The position numbers and the translations under genes are program-made. 64,000 bases of DNA, from assembly GCA_003755025.1 (NCBI GenBank), contig RJVL01000006.1:238873-302872 (forward strand). The letters are read 5' to 3'. This DNA comes from Diaphorobacter nitroreducens (lineage in GTDB: Bacteria; Pseudomonadota; Gammaproteobacteria; Burkholderiales; Burkholderiaceae_C). Positions 31,259 to 40,211 of this stretch are shown one piece after another. The notes below the pieces were generated by a model, which saw only the letters and a program-made list of their open reading frames with translations, ran no database searches and had not been told where the DNA came from. Within the stretch, counting starts at the first letter, position 1; each line of letters starts with the position of its first letter.

Positions 31259-32707
31259 TCAGCCCCGCTCGAACACTGCCATGCTCTCCACATGGGCCGT
31301 GTGCGGAAACATGTTGACCACCCCCGCCGCCACGCAGCGGTAGCCCGCCTGGTGCACCAGCAGGCCCGCGTCCCGCGCCAGCGTGGCCGGGTTGCAGCTC
31401 ACGTAGACGATGCGCCGGGGGGGCTGCCAGCCTTCGTGCCCAGCGGGCAGCGGCGGCGCGTCCTCGGCACCGATGCGCGCCTGGTGGATGTCCGCCAGCG
31501 CCTTGGACAGGGCGAACGCCCCCTCGCGCGGCGGGTCCACCAGCCATTTGTCGGAGGCGCCATCGGCAATGAGCATCTCAGGCGTCATCTCGAACAGGTT
31601 GCGCGCTACAAAGCTGGTAGCTGCCAGCGCAGATCCATCCTGCCTTTGGGCCTGATTTGACTGGTAATTCTCGCGCGAACGCGCCACCAGCGCCTCACTG
31701 CCCTCGATGCCCAGCACCTCGCGCGCCTGGGTGGCGATGGGCAGCGTGAAGTTGCCCAGGCCGCAGAACCAGTCGATCACGCGCTCGTCCTTGCGCGCGT
31801 CCAGCAGGCGCAGCGCGCGCGTGACCAGCACGCGGTTGATGTGCGGGTTGACCTGCGTGAAGTCGGTGGGTTTGAAGGGCATGGTGATGCCGAAGTCGGG
31901 CAGCCCATAGGCGAGCGGCTCGCCGCCCTCGTCCAGCAGATGCACCGTGTCCGGCCCCTTGGGCTGCAACCACCATTGCACGCCATGCGCGGCGGCAAAG
32001 GCGCGCAACTTGTCTTTGTCCTCCGGGGACAGCGGCTCCAGGTGGCGCAGCACCAGCGCCGTGACCGTATCGCCGCAGGCCAGCTCGATCTGCGGGCAGG
32101 TGTCGCGTGCGGCCATGCTGCCGATCAGGGCGCGCAGCGGCATCAGCATGGCGTCCACATGCGGCGGCAGGATCTTGCAGGTCTCCATGTCGGCGATGTA
32201 GCGGCTCTTGCGCTCGTGAAAGCCCACGAGCACCTTGTCCTTCTTGGGCACGTAGCGCACGGACAGGCGCGCGCGGTAGCGGTAGCCCCAGGCAGGGCCT
32301 TCAATGGGGCGCAGGATGGTCTCGGCCTTCACTTTCCCCAGGTGCCAGAGGTTGTCTTCCAGCACGCGCTGTTTCACGGCCACCTGGGCCGCCACGTGCA
32401 GATGCTGCATCTTGCAGCCGCCGCAGGCGCCCGCGTGCAGGCCGAAGTGCGGGCAGCCGGGCTGTACGCGCTGGCTGGACTGGCGGTGGACTTCCGTGAG
32501 GCTGGCCTGCTCCCAGTTGTTCTTCTTGCGGTGGGTGTTGGCACTGACCAGCTCGGTGGGCAGTGCGCCGTCGATGAACACCACCTTGCCATCGGGCTTG
32601 CGCGCGACGCCTTGGGCGTCCATGTCCATGGCGGTGACTTCGAGCCAGCCGGGGGGAAGATCCGTGGAGGTGGGCGGTGGTGGGCTGAATTCTGTGGGGT
32701 CGCTCAT
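31259..32707 (-). CDS. rlmD: 23S rRNA (uracil1939-C5)-methyltransferase RlmD
   Basis: RlmD methylates U1939 of 23S rRNA. The product has 482 residues, longer than E. coli RlmD (about 433). An N-terminal TRAM-like domain is followed by an iron-sulfur motif ([19 protein letters not shown]) and the SAM-binding core with [16 protein letters not shown], the DPPREGA catalytic loop and [13 protein letters not shown], which holds the nucleophilic cysteine. Part of the extra length, about residues 349-367 ([17 protein letters not shown]), is encoded by a copy of the interspersed repeat that has stayed in frame. Function is probably kept, because all motifs on both sides are intact. Confidence 0.95.
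   Translation of the reverse strand: MSDPTEFSPPPPTSTDLPPGWLEVTAMDMDAQGVARKPDGKVVFIDGALPTELVSANTHRKKNNWEQASLTEVHRQSSQRVQPGCPHFGLHAGACGGCKMQHLHVAAQVAVKQRVLEDNLWHLGKVKAETILRPIEGPAWGYRYRARLSVRYVPKKDKVLVGFHERKSRYIADMETCKILPPHVDAMLMPLRALIGSMAARDTCPQIELACGDTVTALVLRHLEPLSPEDKDKLRAFAAAHGVQWWLQPKGPDTVHLLDEGGEPLAYGLPDFGITMPFKPTDFTQVNPHINRVLVTRALRLLDARKDERVIDWFCGLGNFTLPIATQAREVLGIEGSEALVARSRENYQSNQAQRQDGSALAATSFVARNLFEMTPEMLIADGASDKWLVDPPREGAFALSKALADIHQARIGAEDAPPLPAGHEGWQPPRRIVYVSCNPATLARDAGLLVHQAGYRCVAAGVVNMFPHTAHVESMAVFERG
31606..31662 (+). repeat. Interspersed repeat inside rlmD
   Basis: The plus strand reads GGTAGCTGCCAGCGCAGATC, then CATCCTGCCTTTGGGCCTGATTTG, which lines up with TAGCTGCTAGCGCTTGATGG and AGCGCTAGAGGCC-type ends of intergenic copies. 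It lies wholly within the coding sequence without breaking the frame. Confidence 0.65.
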
Positions 32708-32756
32708 GCCCCGATTGTCTCAGGCCGGCCCACCCCTGCCGCCGCGCGGGCGGCTT

Positions 32757-33083
32757 TCAGCTGCGGCTGGCGCGCGGCGCACGGGGCGCGGTGGGAGCGC
32801 CTGCAGCGGCATCCTTGCGGACCGCAGCCACATTGGAAGGCAGGCGGTTGACTTCCACCTCGCAGCCATAGTTGTTCAAGGAAAACACCAGCGTGCCGCC
32901 GGGCGCGACCTGGGGCAAGGTTTCGTGCAGGTTGCGCGACAGGTCCACAGGGGGGGTCTGCGAGCGGTAGATGACCTGCTGGTCTGCGCCATAGATCACG
33001 TAGCAAGTAGCCCACGCACCCGGCGCAAACAGTCCGGCAATCATGGCGGCGGCCGAGGCCGTGGCAAAGCGAATGGCTCGCAT
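32757..33083 (-). CDS. Exported protein of unknown function
   Basis: The 108-residue product starts MRAIRFATASAAAMIAGLFA and has a typical signal peptide with cleavage expected after AWA at about residue 25. The mature part has TCYVIYGADQQVIYRSQTPPVDLSRNL and two cysteines (Cys27 and one in NNYGCEVEV) that could form a disulfide. The C terminus is rich in alanine, proline and arginine. I do not recognise the family. It is divergent from the sigma factor gene, with 137 bases between the starts. Confidence 0.75.
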   Translation of the reverse strand: MRAIRFATASAAAMIAGLFAPGAWATCYVIYGADQQVIYRSQTPPVDLSRNLHETLPQVAPGGTLVFSLNNYGCEVEVNRLPSNVAAVRKDAAAGAPTAPRAPRASRS

Positions 33084-33220
33084 GAGGGTTCCCTTCCTTC
33101 TTGTGCTGTGAATGCGGCGCATTATTGCGGAGTTTGCACCCGCCCCGGTAAGCGGCTGTTCCCGGCCCCGTGTTGTCGGTTTCATGGAACTTTTGCTGCG
33201 GCCCTGCGTTGAAAGAGGCA

Positions 33221-33775
33221 ATGCGCCCCCTGAGCCACCTTGAAGAGAGCGACTGCATCGCCCGCGCCCAGCGCGGCGAGGTCGCGGCGTTCTCCGAACT
33301 GGTGGCCCGCTACCAGGACCGCATCTACCGTTTTTTGTTCCGCATGACGCGCTCGCAGGAGGATGCGCGCGAACTCGCCCAGGAGACTTTCTTGAACGCC
33401 TACCAGGCACTGCCCCGCTGGCGGCCGGACGCACAACTGTCCACCTGGCTGTTTCGCATCGCGCGCAACCAGGCGTTGGACCTGTTGCGCCGCGCGCAGC
33501 GTGTCGCGTTCGTGGAACTGGACGAGACCCTGTCCGAGCAGGTGCCGGCGGACACGCCCACGCCCGAGGCTGCACTGCAGGCCCGCCAGCGCATCGAAGC
33601 GCTGGAAGGCGCGCTGCAGCGGCTCTCGGTGGAGCACCGCGAGATCCTGCTGCTGCGCGACATCGAAGACATGGCCTACGAGGACATCGCCGAGGTGCTG
33701 GGCATCAGCCTGGGCACCGTCAAATCCCGCATTGCCCGCGCACGCGCCGGGCTGCTGCAACTCATGCCACGCTGA
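33221..33775 (+). CDS. ECF (RpoE-like) sigma factor
   Basis: This 184-residue extracytoplasmic-function sigma factor starts at the ATG giving MRPLSHLEESDCIARAQRG, with AGAGG upstream. Region 2 (about 20-90) contains LVARYQDRIYRFLFRMTRSQEDARELAQETFLNAYQALPRW, and region 4 (about 125-180) contains EILLLRDIEDMAYEDIAEVLGISLGTVKSRIARAR. The next gene encodes its likely anti-sigma factor and the one after that a periplasmic sensor, so it answers an envelope or metal signal. It should drive its own operon. Confidence 0.94.
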   Translation: MRPLSHLEESDCIARAQRGEVAAFSELVARYQDRIYRFLFRMTRSQEDARELAQETFLNAYQALPRWRPDAQLSTWLFRIARNQALDLLRRAQRVAFVELDETLSEQVPADTPTPEAALQARQRIEALEGALQRLSVEHREILLLRDIEDMAYEDIAEVLGISLGTVKSRIARARAGLLQLMPR

Positions 33776-33790
33776 ACGCAAGGAGCCGCC

Positions 33791-34246
33791 ATGAACTGCC
33801 CTCGCACCGAAGACCTTTCCGCTTTGATCGACCATGCGCTGCCCGCGCATGCGCAGGTCGCGCTGCAGCAGCACCTGCACGCCTGCCCCCTGTGCAGCCA
33901 GCACCTTGCCGCATTGCAGACGCAGCGCCAGCAATTGCTGGCCCTGCCCTCGCCCGCGCTGGGTTTCGACCTGGCGGCGCAATTGCAGGACCGCCTGGCG
34001 CAGGACCTGGCGCAACGCCCCACCCGGTCCCGGCGCACCGGCTGGAGCCTGCTGGGCTGGATGCCCACGGGCCTCGCCGCGGGGGCCGCGCTGGTGTCCG
34101 GTGTCTGGCTGGGGGGGTTGCTGCTGGGCACGGGCGCGGCCCTTCCGGCTGCCAGCCCTGCCATGGCGCGCGTGTTCGACCCTGTGCCGCCAGGCGGGCT
34201 GTGCGCCGCCGCCGAAATCTGCCGTTTGCCGAGAACCCTGCCATGA
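33791..34246 (+). CDS. Anti-sigma factor with zinc-finger (zf-HC2) domain
   Basis: The 151-residue product follows the sigma gene by 15 bases behind AGGAG. The N-terminal anti-sigma zinc-binding motif HLHACPLCSQHL (H-x3-C-x2-C) is near residues 27-38. One membrane segment near 95-115 (TGLAAGAALVSGVWLGGLLL) puts the C-terminal 35 residues in the periplasm. It should hold the sigma factor inactive at the membrane. Its last four bases overlap the next start (ATGA), so the two are translationally coupled. Confidence 0.9.
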   Translation: MNCPRTEDLSALIDHALPAHAQVALQQHLHACPLCSQHLAALQTQRQQLLALPSPALGFDLAAQLQDRLAQDLAQRPTRSRRTGWSLLGWMPTGLAAGAALVSGVWLGGLLLGTGAALPAASPAMARVFDPVPPGGLCAAAEICRLPRTLP

Positions 34247-34713
34247 AAAACCCTGTCTGGATTCGCACCCTGCTGGCGATCTCGCTGGCGCTCAACCTGG
34301 GCGTGGTTGCCGCACTGGTGCTACGCCCTGCGCCGGACACGGTGCCCGAGGGCGGCGCGCCTCCCGTGGTCCACCTGCCCGAGTATCTGAAGCTCACCCC
34401 CGAACAGCGCGCGCGCTGGGAAGGAATGGAAACCCCCTTCCTCCATGACCTGTCGTCCAACTGGAGTGACATACGCCGCCACCGCGAAGCCCTGGTGCGC
34501 CACATCTTTGCTGACGCACCAGAGCGCACCGCCATTGACGCCGAGCAGGCCGCCATCGCCCGCCTGCAGGCCACGCAGCAACAGCGCGTGATTGACCAAC
34601 TCTTGGCCGAGCGCGCCATGCTGGACGATGCCCAGCGCACGCGGCTGCTGCAATTGCTGCTGACCCGCTATGCAGAAGAAGCCACCGAGGAGGAAATGCT
34701 GCACCGCAAGTGA
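34243..34713 (+). CDS. Periplasmic sensor/chaperone of the CnrX/Spy-like type
   Basis: The 156-residue protein has an N-terminal membrane anchor (about 7-28) and then a helical periplasmic domain with LPEYLKLTPEQRARWEGMETPF, HREALVRHIFADAPERTAID and a long C-terminal helix ending EEATEEEMLHRK. This is the layout of the 'periplasmic heavy metal sensor' group (CnrX, ZraP, Spy relatives). With the sigma and anti-sigma genes it forms a three-gene module like cnrYXH. Methionine and histidine are present but no metal site is certain. Confidence 0.85.
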   Translation: MKNPVWIRTLLAISLALNLGVVAALVLRPAPDTVPEGGAPPVVHLPEYLKLTPEQRARWEGMETPFLHDLSSNWSDIRRHREALVRHIFADAPERTAIDAEQAAIARLQATQQQRVIDQLLAERAMLDDAQRTRLLQLLLTRYAEEATEEEMLHRK

Positions 34714-34849
34714 ACGCCGAGATGAGAGAAGGAAAAAGGTGCAAATAAGATGGAACATTGAGGCACCCCCTTCGTTGAAGTAGGCAAGGCAGCCACACAT
34801 TCCCTTGAGCGGCTGCCTTGATGGTTCAACTTTTCAACGGAGCATTCTC

Positions 34850-35329
34850 ATGAACACCTTCACCGCACTGCTGCTGTCCGCCGCCCTGGCATCCCCGCTG
34901 GCCGTTTACGCCGCCGACGCACACAACCATGGCGGCAGTGCCGAAACCCACCAACTGCAGCTCAACGCCGGCAAGAAGTGGGAAACCGACGCGCCGCTGC
35001 GCAAGGCCATGACGGCCGTGCGCGGATCGGTCACGCAGATCCTGCCCACCGCTCACTCGGGCAAGGCCACGCCGGCCGATTACGACGCCTTCGCCAACAC
35101 CGTCAACCAGCAGGTCGCCTACATGGTGGAGAACTGCAAGCTGCCGCCCGCCGCCGATGCACAGCTGCACATCGTCGTGGCCGACCTGATGGCCGGTGCC
35201 GAGGCCGCGCAAGGCAAGCACGGCGAGGACAAGCGCGCCGAGGGCGTGGTCAAAGTGGCCCAGGCCTCCAATACCTACGGCAAGTACTTCAGCCACAGCG
35301 GCTGGAAGGCCATCCCGCTGTCCCACTAA
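34850..35329 (+). CDS. Exported DnrO-like protein
   Basis: The 159-residue product has a signal peptide (MNTFTALLLSAALASPLAVYA, cleavage near residue 21), then a histidine-rich start of the mature chain (ADAHNHGGSAETHQ) and the pattern LQLNAGKKWETDAPLRKAM, which I recognise from proteins annotated 'DnrO'. The helical rest has one cysteine (VENCKLPPAADAQLHIVVADL). No enzyme motif is visible. It follows the sigma operon by 136 bases and may be part of its regulon. Confidence 0.8.
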   Translation: MNTFTALLLSAALASPLAVYAADAHNHGGSAETHQLQLNAGKKWETDAPLRKAMTAVRGSVTQILPTAHSGKATPADYDAFANTVNQQVAYMVENCKLPPAADAQLHIVVADLMAGAEAAQGKHGEDKRAEGVVKVAQASNTYGKYFSHSGWKAIPLSH

Positions 35330-35480
35330 GGGGCAGACCGCCAGTACAGGAGGGGCGGCTGCACACCCCGGTGCATGCCAGCCCCCTTCCAAGCATTCAT
35401 CTGCTGTGAGCGCCCCTTTGCGCCCCCTTGCGCAAGGGCGGGATATGCACGCTCCGGCAAACCAACACAGGATATTGAAC

Positions 35481-35828
35481 ATGACGGGTCGCCGACCTCC
35501 TCTTTTCTCCGTGATCGCAAGCGTGGCTGCCGTCGCAGCACTCGGTCTGCCAACGATGGCATTTGCCGGCTACTGGCACCCTGCCAACAACGAAGCGGGC
35601 GTGGTCGTTCACCCCGAGCACTTCAAGAGTGATCGGACCCGTGAGCAAGTCAGGGCAGAAACCGTGACCGCAGTGCGACAGGACCGCCTGTCCTACGGGG
35701 AAAGCAGCTTTCCGGAACCTGCTCCCTCAACGGCTTCGACCAGGACCCGCCAGCAGGTGATCGATGAGATGCGCAACGAAACATCGACACAACACAGGCA
35801 ACGCCAATCGCTGTACCCGGCGGGCTGA
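35481..35828 (+). CDS. Exported DUF4148-like protein
   Basis: The 115-residue product has a signal peptide (MTGRRPPLFSVIASVAAVAA, cleavage near residue 29 after AFA). The mature part has the DUF4148-like segment SDRTREQVRAETVTAVRQ and a second, similar TRTRQQVIDEMRNETS. Such small exported proteins are common in Burkholderiales; their function is unknown. A strong hairpin follows the stop codon. Confidence 0.78.
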   Translation: MTGRRPPLFSVIASVAAVAALGLPTMAFAGYWHPANNEAGVVVHPEHFKSDRTREQVRAETVTAVRQDRLSYGESSFPEPAPSTASTRTRQQVIDEMRNETSTQHRQRQSLYPAG

Positions 35829-35837
35829 GGGGAAACA

Positions 35838-35862
35838 CAACGCCCGCACGACGCGGGCGTTG
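35838..35862. terminator. Hairpin between DUF4148-like gene and lrp-type gene
   Basis: CAACGCCCGC at 35838-35847 and GCGGGCGTTG at 35853-35862 form a perfect stem around ACGAC. No long T run follows on either strand, so it may act as a partial terminator for the two convergent genes. Confidence 0.65.
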
Positions 35863-35883
35863 CGTCTTCCGTACCGAGGGGCT

Positions 35884-36363
35884 TCAACCCAGGTACAGGT
35901 GGTTGGAGTGCTTGACCTCTTCCATCACCGCGTAGGTGCGCGTCTCGCGCACGCCGGGCAACTGCCACAACACGGCGCCGGCGAACTGGCGGTAGGCATT
36001 CATATCGGCGCAGCGCGTCTTGAGCAGGTAGTCGAAACCGCCGGCCACCATGTGGCATTCCATGACCTCGGGATGCACCTGCACCGCCGCCTTGAACTGG
36101 TCGAACACGTTGGGCGTGGTGCGGTCCAGCAGCACCTCCACGAACACCAGCATGCCCGCGCCCAGCTTGAGGGGATTGAGCCGCGCCTCATACCCCAGGA
36201 TGTAGCCTTCGCGCGTGAGCCGCTGCACGCGCGCGAGCACGGCAGTGGGCGACAGCGCCACGGTCTCTGCCAGCTTGAGGTTGGAGATGCGTCCATCGTC
36301 TTGCAGGATCTTCAATATCCTGCGATCGATGCGATCCAGATCAGTGGGGAATTGGCCGGTCAT
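35884..36363 (-). CDS. putR: Lrp/AsnC-family regulator, probable regulator of putA
   Basis: The 159-residue protein has an N-terminal winged helix (LDRIDRRILKILQDDGRISNL, then LSPTAVLARVQRLTREGYILGYEARLNP) and a C-terminal RAM effector domain (MLVFVEVLLDRTTPNVFDQF ... GGFDYLLKTRCADMNAYRQF). It is divergent from putA with a short shared promoter region. That pairing, and the lack of a DNA-binding domain in this PutA, fits a PutR-type activator that responds to proline. The symbol is by analogy. Confidence 0.88.
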   Translation of the reverse strand: MTGQFPTDLDRIDRRILKILQDDGRISNLKLAETVALSPTAVLARVQRLTREGYILGYEARLNPLKLGAGMLVFVEVLLDRTTPNVFDQFKAAVQVHPEVMECHMVAGGFDYLLKTRCADMNAYRQFAGAVLWQLPGVRETRTYAVMEEVKHSNHLYLG

Positions 36364-36434
36364 TGAGCAAAAATTCGGTGGTGCTTGCCGATTTTAGTGA
36401 TTCATTCGCCATTCACCCAAGGATGATGCGGCCC

Positions 36435-39400
36435 ATGACACACGCCGCCCACTTTTCCCCTCGCCCCCGCGACACCGACCCGCTGCGCCTGGCGGTCACC
36501 CAGGCCTGCCGCCCGCCCGAGCCTGAGGCACTGGCGCCGCTGCTGACGCAGGCGCGCCTGCCCGCTGCCATGGCGCAGGACATCCAGGCGCGTGCCCTGC
36601 GCCTGGCGCAAGGGCTGCGCCAGCGCGAACATGCCAGCGGCCGGTCCGGCCTGGTACAGGGGCTGCTGCAGCAGTTCGCGCTGTCCTCGCAAGAAGGCGT
36701 GGCGCTGATGTGCCTGGCAGAAGCGCTGCTGCGCATTCCCGACGCGGCCACGCGCGACGCGCTGATCCGCGACAAGATCGGCACGGGCGACTGGGCCGCG
36801 CACCTGGGCAAGAGCCCGTCGCTGTTCGTCAATGCGGCCACCTGGGGCCTGCTGCTCACCGGACGGCTGGTGACCACGCACAGCGAAGGGGGCTTGAAGG
36901 ATGCGCTACGCCGCATCACCGCACGCGGCGGAGAGCCGCTGATCCGCAAGGGCGTGGACGTCGCCATGCGCATGATGGGCGAGCAGTTCGTCACCGGCGA
37001 GACCATCGAACAGGCGCTGGGCAAGGCGCGCACCCTGGAGGCACGCGGCTTCCGCTATTCCTACGACATGCTGGGCGAGGCCGCGCTCACGGGGCACGAC
37101 GCCGACCGCTACATGCAGTCCTATGTGGACGCCATCCACGCCATCGGCCGCGCCAGCGCGGGCCGCGGCGTGTACGAAGGGCCCGGCATCTCCATCAAGC
37201 TCAGCGCGCTGCACCCGCGCTACGCCCGCGCGCAGTGGCAGCGCGTGATGGACGAGCTGTACCCGCGCGTGCTGCAACTGGCGGAACTGGCGCGCGGCTA
37301 TGACATCGGCCTGAACATCGACGCCGAAGAGGCCGACCGGCTGGAACTGTCGCTGGACCTGCTGGAGCGCCTGTGCCATGCGCCGTCCCTCGCGGGCTTC
37401 AAGGGCATCGGCTTCGTGATCCAGGCCTACCAAAAGCGCTGCCCGCGCGTGATCGACTACTGCATCGATCTGGCGCGCCGCAGCGGCCACCGCCTGATGA
37501 TCCGGCTGGTCAAGGGCGCGTACTGGGACAGCGAGATCAAGCGCGCCCAGGTCGAAGGCCTGGCGGACTACCCCGTGTACACGCGCAAGGCGCACACCGA
37601 TATTTCCTACATCGCCTGCGCACGCAAGCTGCTGGGCGCACCCGACGCGGTGTACCCCCAGTTCGCCACGCACAACGCGCAGACGCTGGCCACCATCTAT
37701 GAGCTGGCGGGCCCCGCGGACTATCGCCCCGGCCAGTACGAGTTCCAGTGCCTGCACGGCATGGGCGAGCCGCTGTACGAGCAGGTGGTGCCCGAGCGCC
37801 CCTGCCGCATCTACGCCCCGGTGGGTACGCATGAAACGCTGCTGGCGTACCTGGTACGCCGCCTGCTAGAAAACGGCGCCAACACCTCGTTCGTGAACCG
37901 CGTGGCCGACGCCACGCTGCCGCTGGAGGCGCTGATCGACAACCCCGTGGACACGGTGGATGCCGAGGCCCGCGCGGAAGGCGGCGCCGGCCTGCCGCAC
38001 CCGCGCATCGCGCTGCCCCCGCAGCTCTACGGCCCGGCGCGTGCCAATTCGCAGGGCCTGGACCTGGCGGCCGAGCCCACGCTGCAGTGCGTGGCCGACG
38101 CGCTGGCCGCCAGCGCCGCCACGCCGCTGGAAGCCACACCCCTCATCGCCGCCGGCGCTCCCGCCGGCCCGCGCGTCCCGGTGCGCAATCCTGCCGATGC
38201 CACCGATGGGGTCGGGCAGGTGCAAGAAGCCACCACCGCCGATGTGGACGCCGCGCTGCAGGCTGCCGCCGCGGCGCAGCCCGCCTGGGCTGCCACGCCA
38301 CCCGCAGAACGTGCACGGCTGCTGCGCGCCGCGGCCGATGGGCTGGAACGCGATATGCCCGCCCTGCTGGCCCTGCTGATGCGCGAAGCCGGCAAGACCT
38401 GCGCCAACGCCGTGGCCGAGGTGCGCGAGGCGGTGGACTTCCTGCGCTACTACGCCGCGCAGGTGGATGGGCACTTCGACAACGCCACCCACCCGCCGCT
38501 GGGGCCGGTCACCTGCATCAGCCCCTGGAACTTCCCGCTGGCCATCTTCATGGGCCAGGTGGCCGCCGCACTGGCCGCGGGCAACGTGGTGCTGGCCAAG
38601 CCGGCAGAGCAGACGCCCCTCATTGCCTGCCAGGCCGTGCGCCTGCTGCACCAGGCCGGCGTGCCTGCCGCCGCCGTGCAGTTGCTGCCCGGCCGCGGCG
38701 AGACGGTGGGCGCGACGCTGGTGGGCGACGCGCGGGTGATGGGCGTGATGTTCACCGGCTCCACCGAGGTGGCGCGGCTGCTGCAGCGCAGCCTGGCCGC
38801 ACGGCTGGACGCCGGCGGCCGGCCCATTCCGCTGATTGCGGAGACAGGCGGGCAAAACGCCATGGTCGTGGACTCCTCCGCCCTGCTGGAGCAAGTGGTC
38901 GCGGACGTGCTCACCTCGGCCTTCGACAGCGCGGGCCAGCGCTGCTCCGCCCTGCGCGTGCTGTGCGTGCAGCGCGACTGCGCGGACCGCCTGCTGGAGA
39001 TGCTGCGCGGCGCCATGCAGGAACTGCACATGGGCAACCCCACGCAACTGGCGGTGGACGTAGGCCCGGTGATCGACGAGGAGGCGCGCGCCACGATCGC
39101 GCGCCACATCGAGCGCCTGCGCGCCAGCGGCCGGCCGGTGTTCCAAAGCCATGCCGGTGGGCAGGGCACGGCGCATGGCACCTTCGTGCCGCCCACGCTG
39201 ATCGAGCTGAACAGCATCACCGAGCTGGAGCGCGAGGTCTTCGGCCCCGTGCTGCACGTGGTGCGCTACGAGCGCGGCGAGCTGGACGCGCTGCTCGCGC
39301 AGATCAGCGCCACGGGCTACGGCCTCACCCAGGGCCTGCACACCCGCATCGACGAAACCGTGGCCCAGGTGCTGGCCCACAGCACGGCCGGCAACGTCTA

Positions 39401-40145
39401 TGTGAACCGCAACATGGTGGGCGCCGTGGTCGGCGTGCAGCCTTTCGGCGGCGAGGGCCTGTCGGGCACGGGCCCCAAGGCAGGCGGCCCGCTGTATCTG
39501 TTGCGTCTGCTGTCGCGCCACCCGGCCAACGCCACGCACGGCGCGCTGGCGGCGACGGCCGTGCAGGTGCCCGACGCCAGCGCACAGCCCGCGCTGCTCG
39601 CCCCGCTGTCGGCGCTGGAGCACTGGGCCCAGGCGCAAGGCAACGCAGCGCTGGCACAGGCCTGCGCGGCCCAGGCGCAGGCCAGTTGCGCGGGCCTGGC
39701 CTGCACCCTGCCCGGCCCCACCGGCGAGCGCAACACCTATCGGCTGCTGCCGCGCGAACGCGTGCTGTGCCTGGCCGACACGGACGAGGCGCTGCTGCTG
39801 CAGTTGAGCGCGGTGCTGGCCGCGGGCGCGCTTGCGCTCTGGCCGCAGGACGCGCAGGCCCTGTGCGCCACGCTGCCGCGCGAGGTGCAGGCGCGCATCG
39901 CCCTGGTGTCCGACTGGCGCGGCGATGGCCTGGGCTACGACGCCGTGCTGCACAGCGGCAGCCCAGAAACGCGCCGCGTGGAATGCCAGCGCGTGGCCCT
40001 GCGTCCCGGTCCCATCGTGGGCGTGACGGCGGTGGACGGCCCCGCCGATGCGCTGCAGGCGCCCTTGCGCCTGTTGCTGGAGCGCGCGGTCAGCATCAAC
40101 ACCACGGCGGCAGGCGGCAATGCCAGCCTGATGACCATGGCGTGA
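36435..40145 (+). CDS. putA: Bifunctional proline dehydrogenase / P5C dehydrogenase PutA
   Basis: PutA oxidises proline to glutamate in two steps, channelling the intermediate and passing electrons to the quinone pool. I start at the ATG giving MTHAAHFSPRPRDTDPLRL (1236 residues); ATGs 9 and 12 bases upstream are also possible, since AAGG lies just before them. There is no N-terminal ribbon-helix-helix domain, so it is not the trifunctional type. The PRODH barrel (about 150-460) has GPGISIKLSALHPRY and LMIRLVKGAYWDSEIKRAQ for FAD. The aldehyde dehydrogenase domain (about 570-1020) has CISPWNFPLAIF and the catalytic Cys837 in SAGQRCSALRV. A further C-terminal domain of about 200 residues follows, as in the long 'type B' PutAs. 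Confidence 0.96.
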   Translation: MTHAAHFSPRPRDTDPLRLAVTQACRPPEPEALAPLLTQARLPAAMAQDIQARALRLAQGLRQREHASGRSGLVQGLLQQFALSSQEGVALMCLAEALLRIPDAATRDALIRDKIGTGDWAAHLGKSPSLFVNAATWGLLLTGRLVTTHSEGGLKDALRRITARGGEPLIRKGVDVAMRMMGEQFVTGETIEQALGKARTLEARGFRYSYDMLGEAALTGHDADRYMQSYVDAIHAIGRASAGRGVYEGPGISIKLSALHPRYARAQWQRVMDELYPRVLQLAELARGYDIGLNIDAEEADRLELSLDLLERLCHAPSLAGFKGIGFVIQAYQKRCPRVIDYCIDLARRSGHRLMIRLVKGAYWDSEIKRAQVEGLADYPVYTRKAHTDISYIACARKLLGAPDAVYPQFATHNAQTLATIYELAGPADYRPGQYEFQCLHGMGEPLYEQVVPERPCRIYAPVGTHETLLAYLVRRLLENGANTSFVNRVADATLPLEALIDNPVDTVDAEARAEGGAGLPHPRIALPPQLYGPARANSQGLDLAAEPTLQCVADALAASAATPLEATPLIAAGAPAGPRVPVRNPADATDGVGQVQEATTADVDAALQAAAAAQPAWAATPPAERARLLRAAADGLERDMPALLALLMREAGKTCANAVAEVREAVDFLRYYAAQVDGHFDNATHPPLGPVTCISPWNFPLAIFMGQVAAALAAGNVVLAKPAEQTPLIACQAVRLLHQAGVPAAAVQLLPGRGETVGATLVGDARVMGVMFTGSTEVARLLQRSLAARLDAGGRPIPLIAETGGQNAMVVDSSALLEQVVADVLTSAFDSAGQRCSALRVLCVQRDCADRLLEMLRGAMQELHMGNPTQLAVDVGPVIDEEARATIARHIERLRASGRPVFQSHAGGQGTAHGTFVPPTLIELNSITELEREVFGPVLHVVRYERGELDALLAQISATGYGLTQGLHTRIDETVAQVLAHSTAGNVYVNRNMVGAVVGVQPFGGEGLSGTGPKAGGPLYLLRLLSRHPANATHGALAATAVQVPDASAQPALLAPLSALEHWAQAQGNAALAQACAAQAQASCAGLACTLPGPTGERNTYRLLPRERVLCLADTDEALLLQLSAVLAAGALALWPQDAQALCATLPREVQARIALVSDWRGDGLGYDAVLHSGSPETRRVECQRVALRPGPIVGVTAVDGPADALQAPLRLLLERAVSINTTAAGGNASLMTMA

Positions 40146-40152
40146 TGCCAGA

Positions 40153-40211
40153 GAAAATTGGCCTCTAGCGCTTATCCATCAAGCGCCAACAGCTATATAA
40201 ACAATAGCAAT
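40153..40211 (-). repeat. Interspersed repeat, well-conserved copy
   Basis: Reads GGCCTCTAGCGCTTATCC, then ATCAAGCGCCAACAGCTATA, then AACAATAGCAAT. This is among the least degraded copies and I use it as the reference. It lies between the convergent putA and thpR genes and touches the thpR stop codon. Confidence 0.85.

Noticed and set aside
38087..40168. 693-codon frame within putA in another register
   Set aside because: Arginine/glycine-rich shadow with no ribosome-binding site; the P5C dehydrogenase motifs lie in the putA frame.
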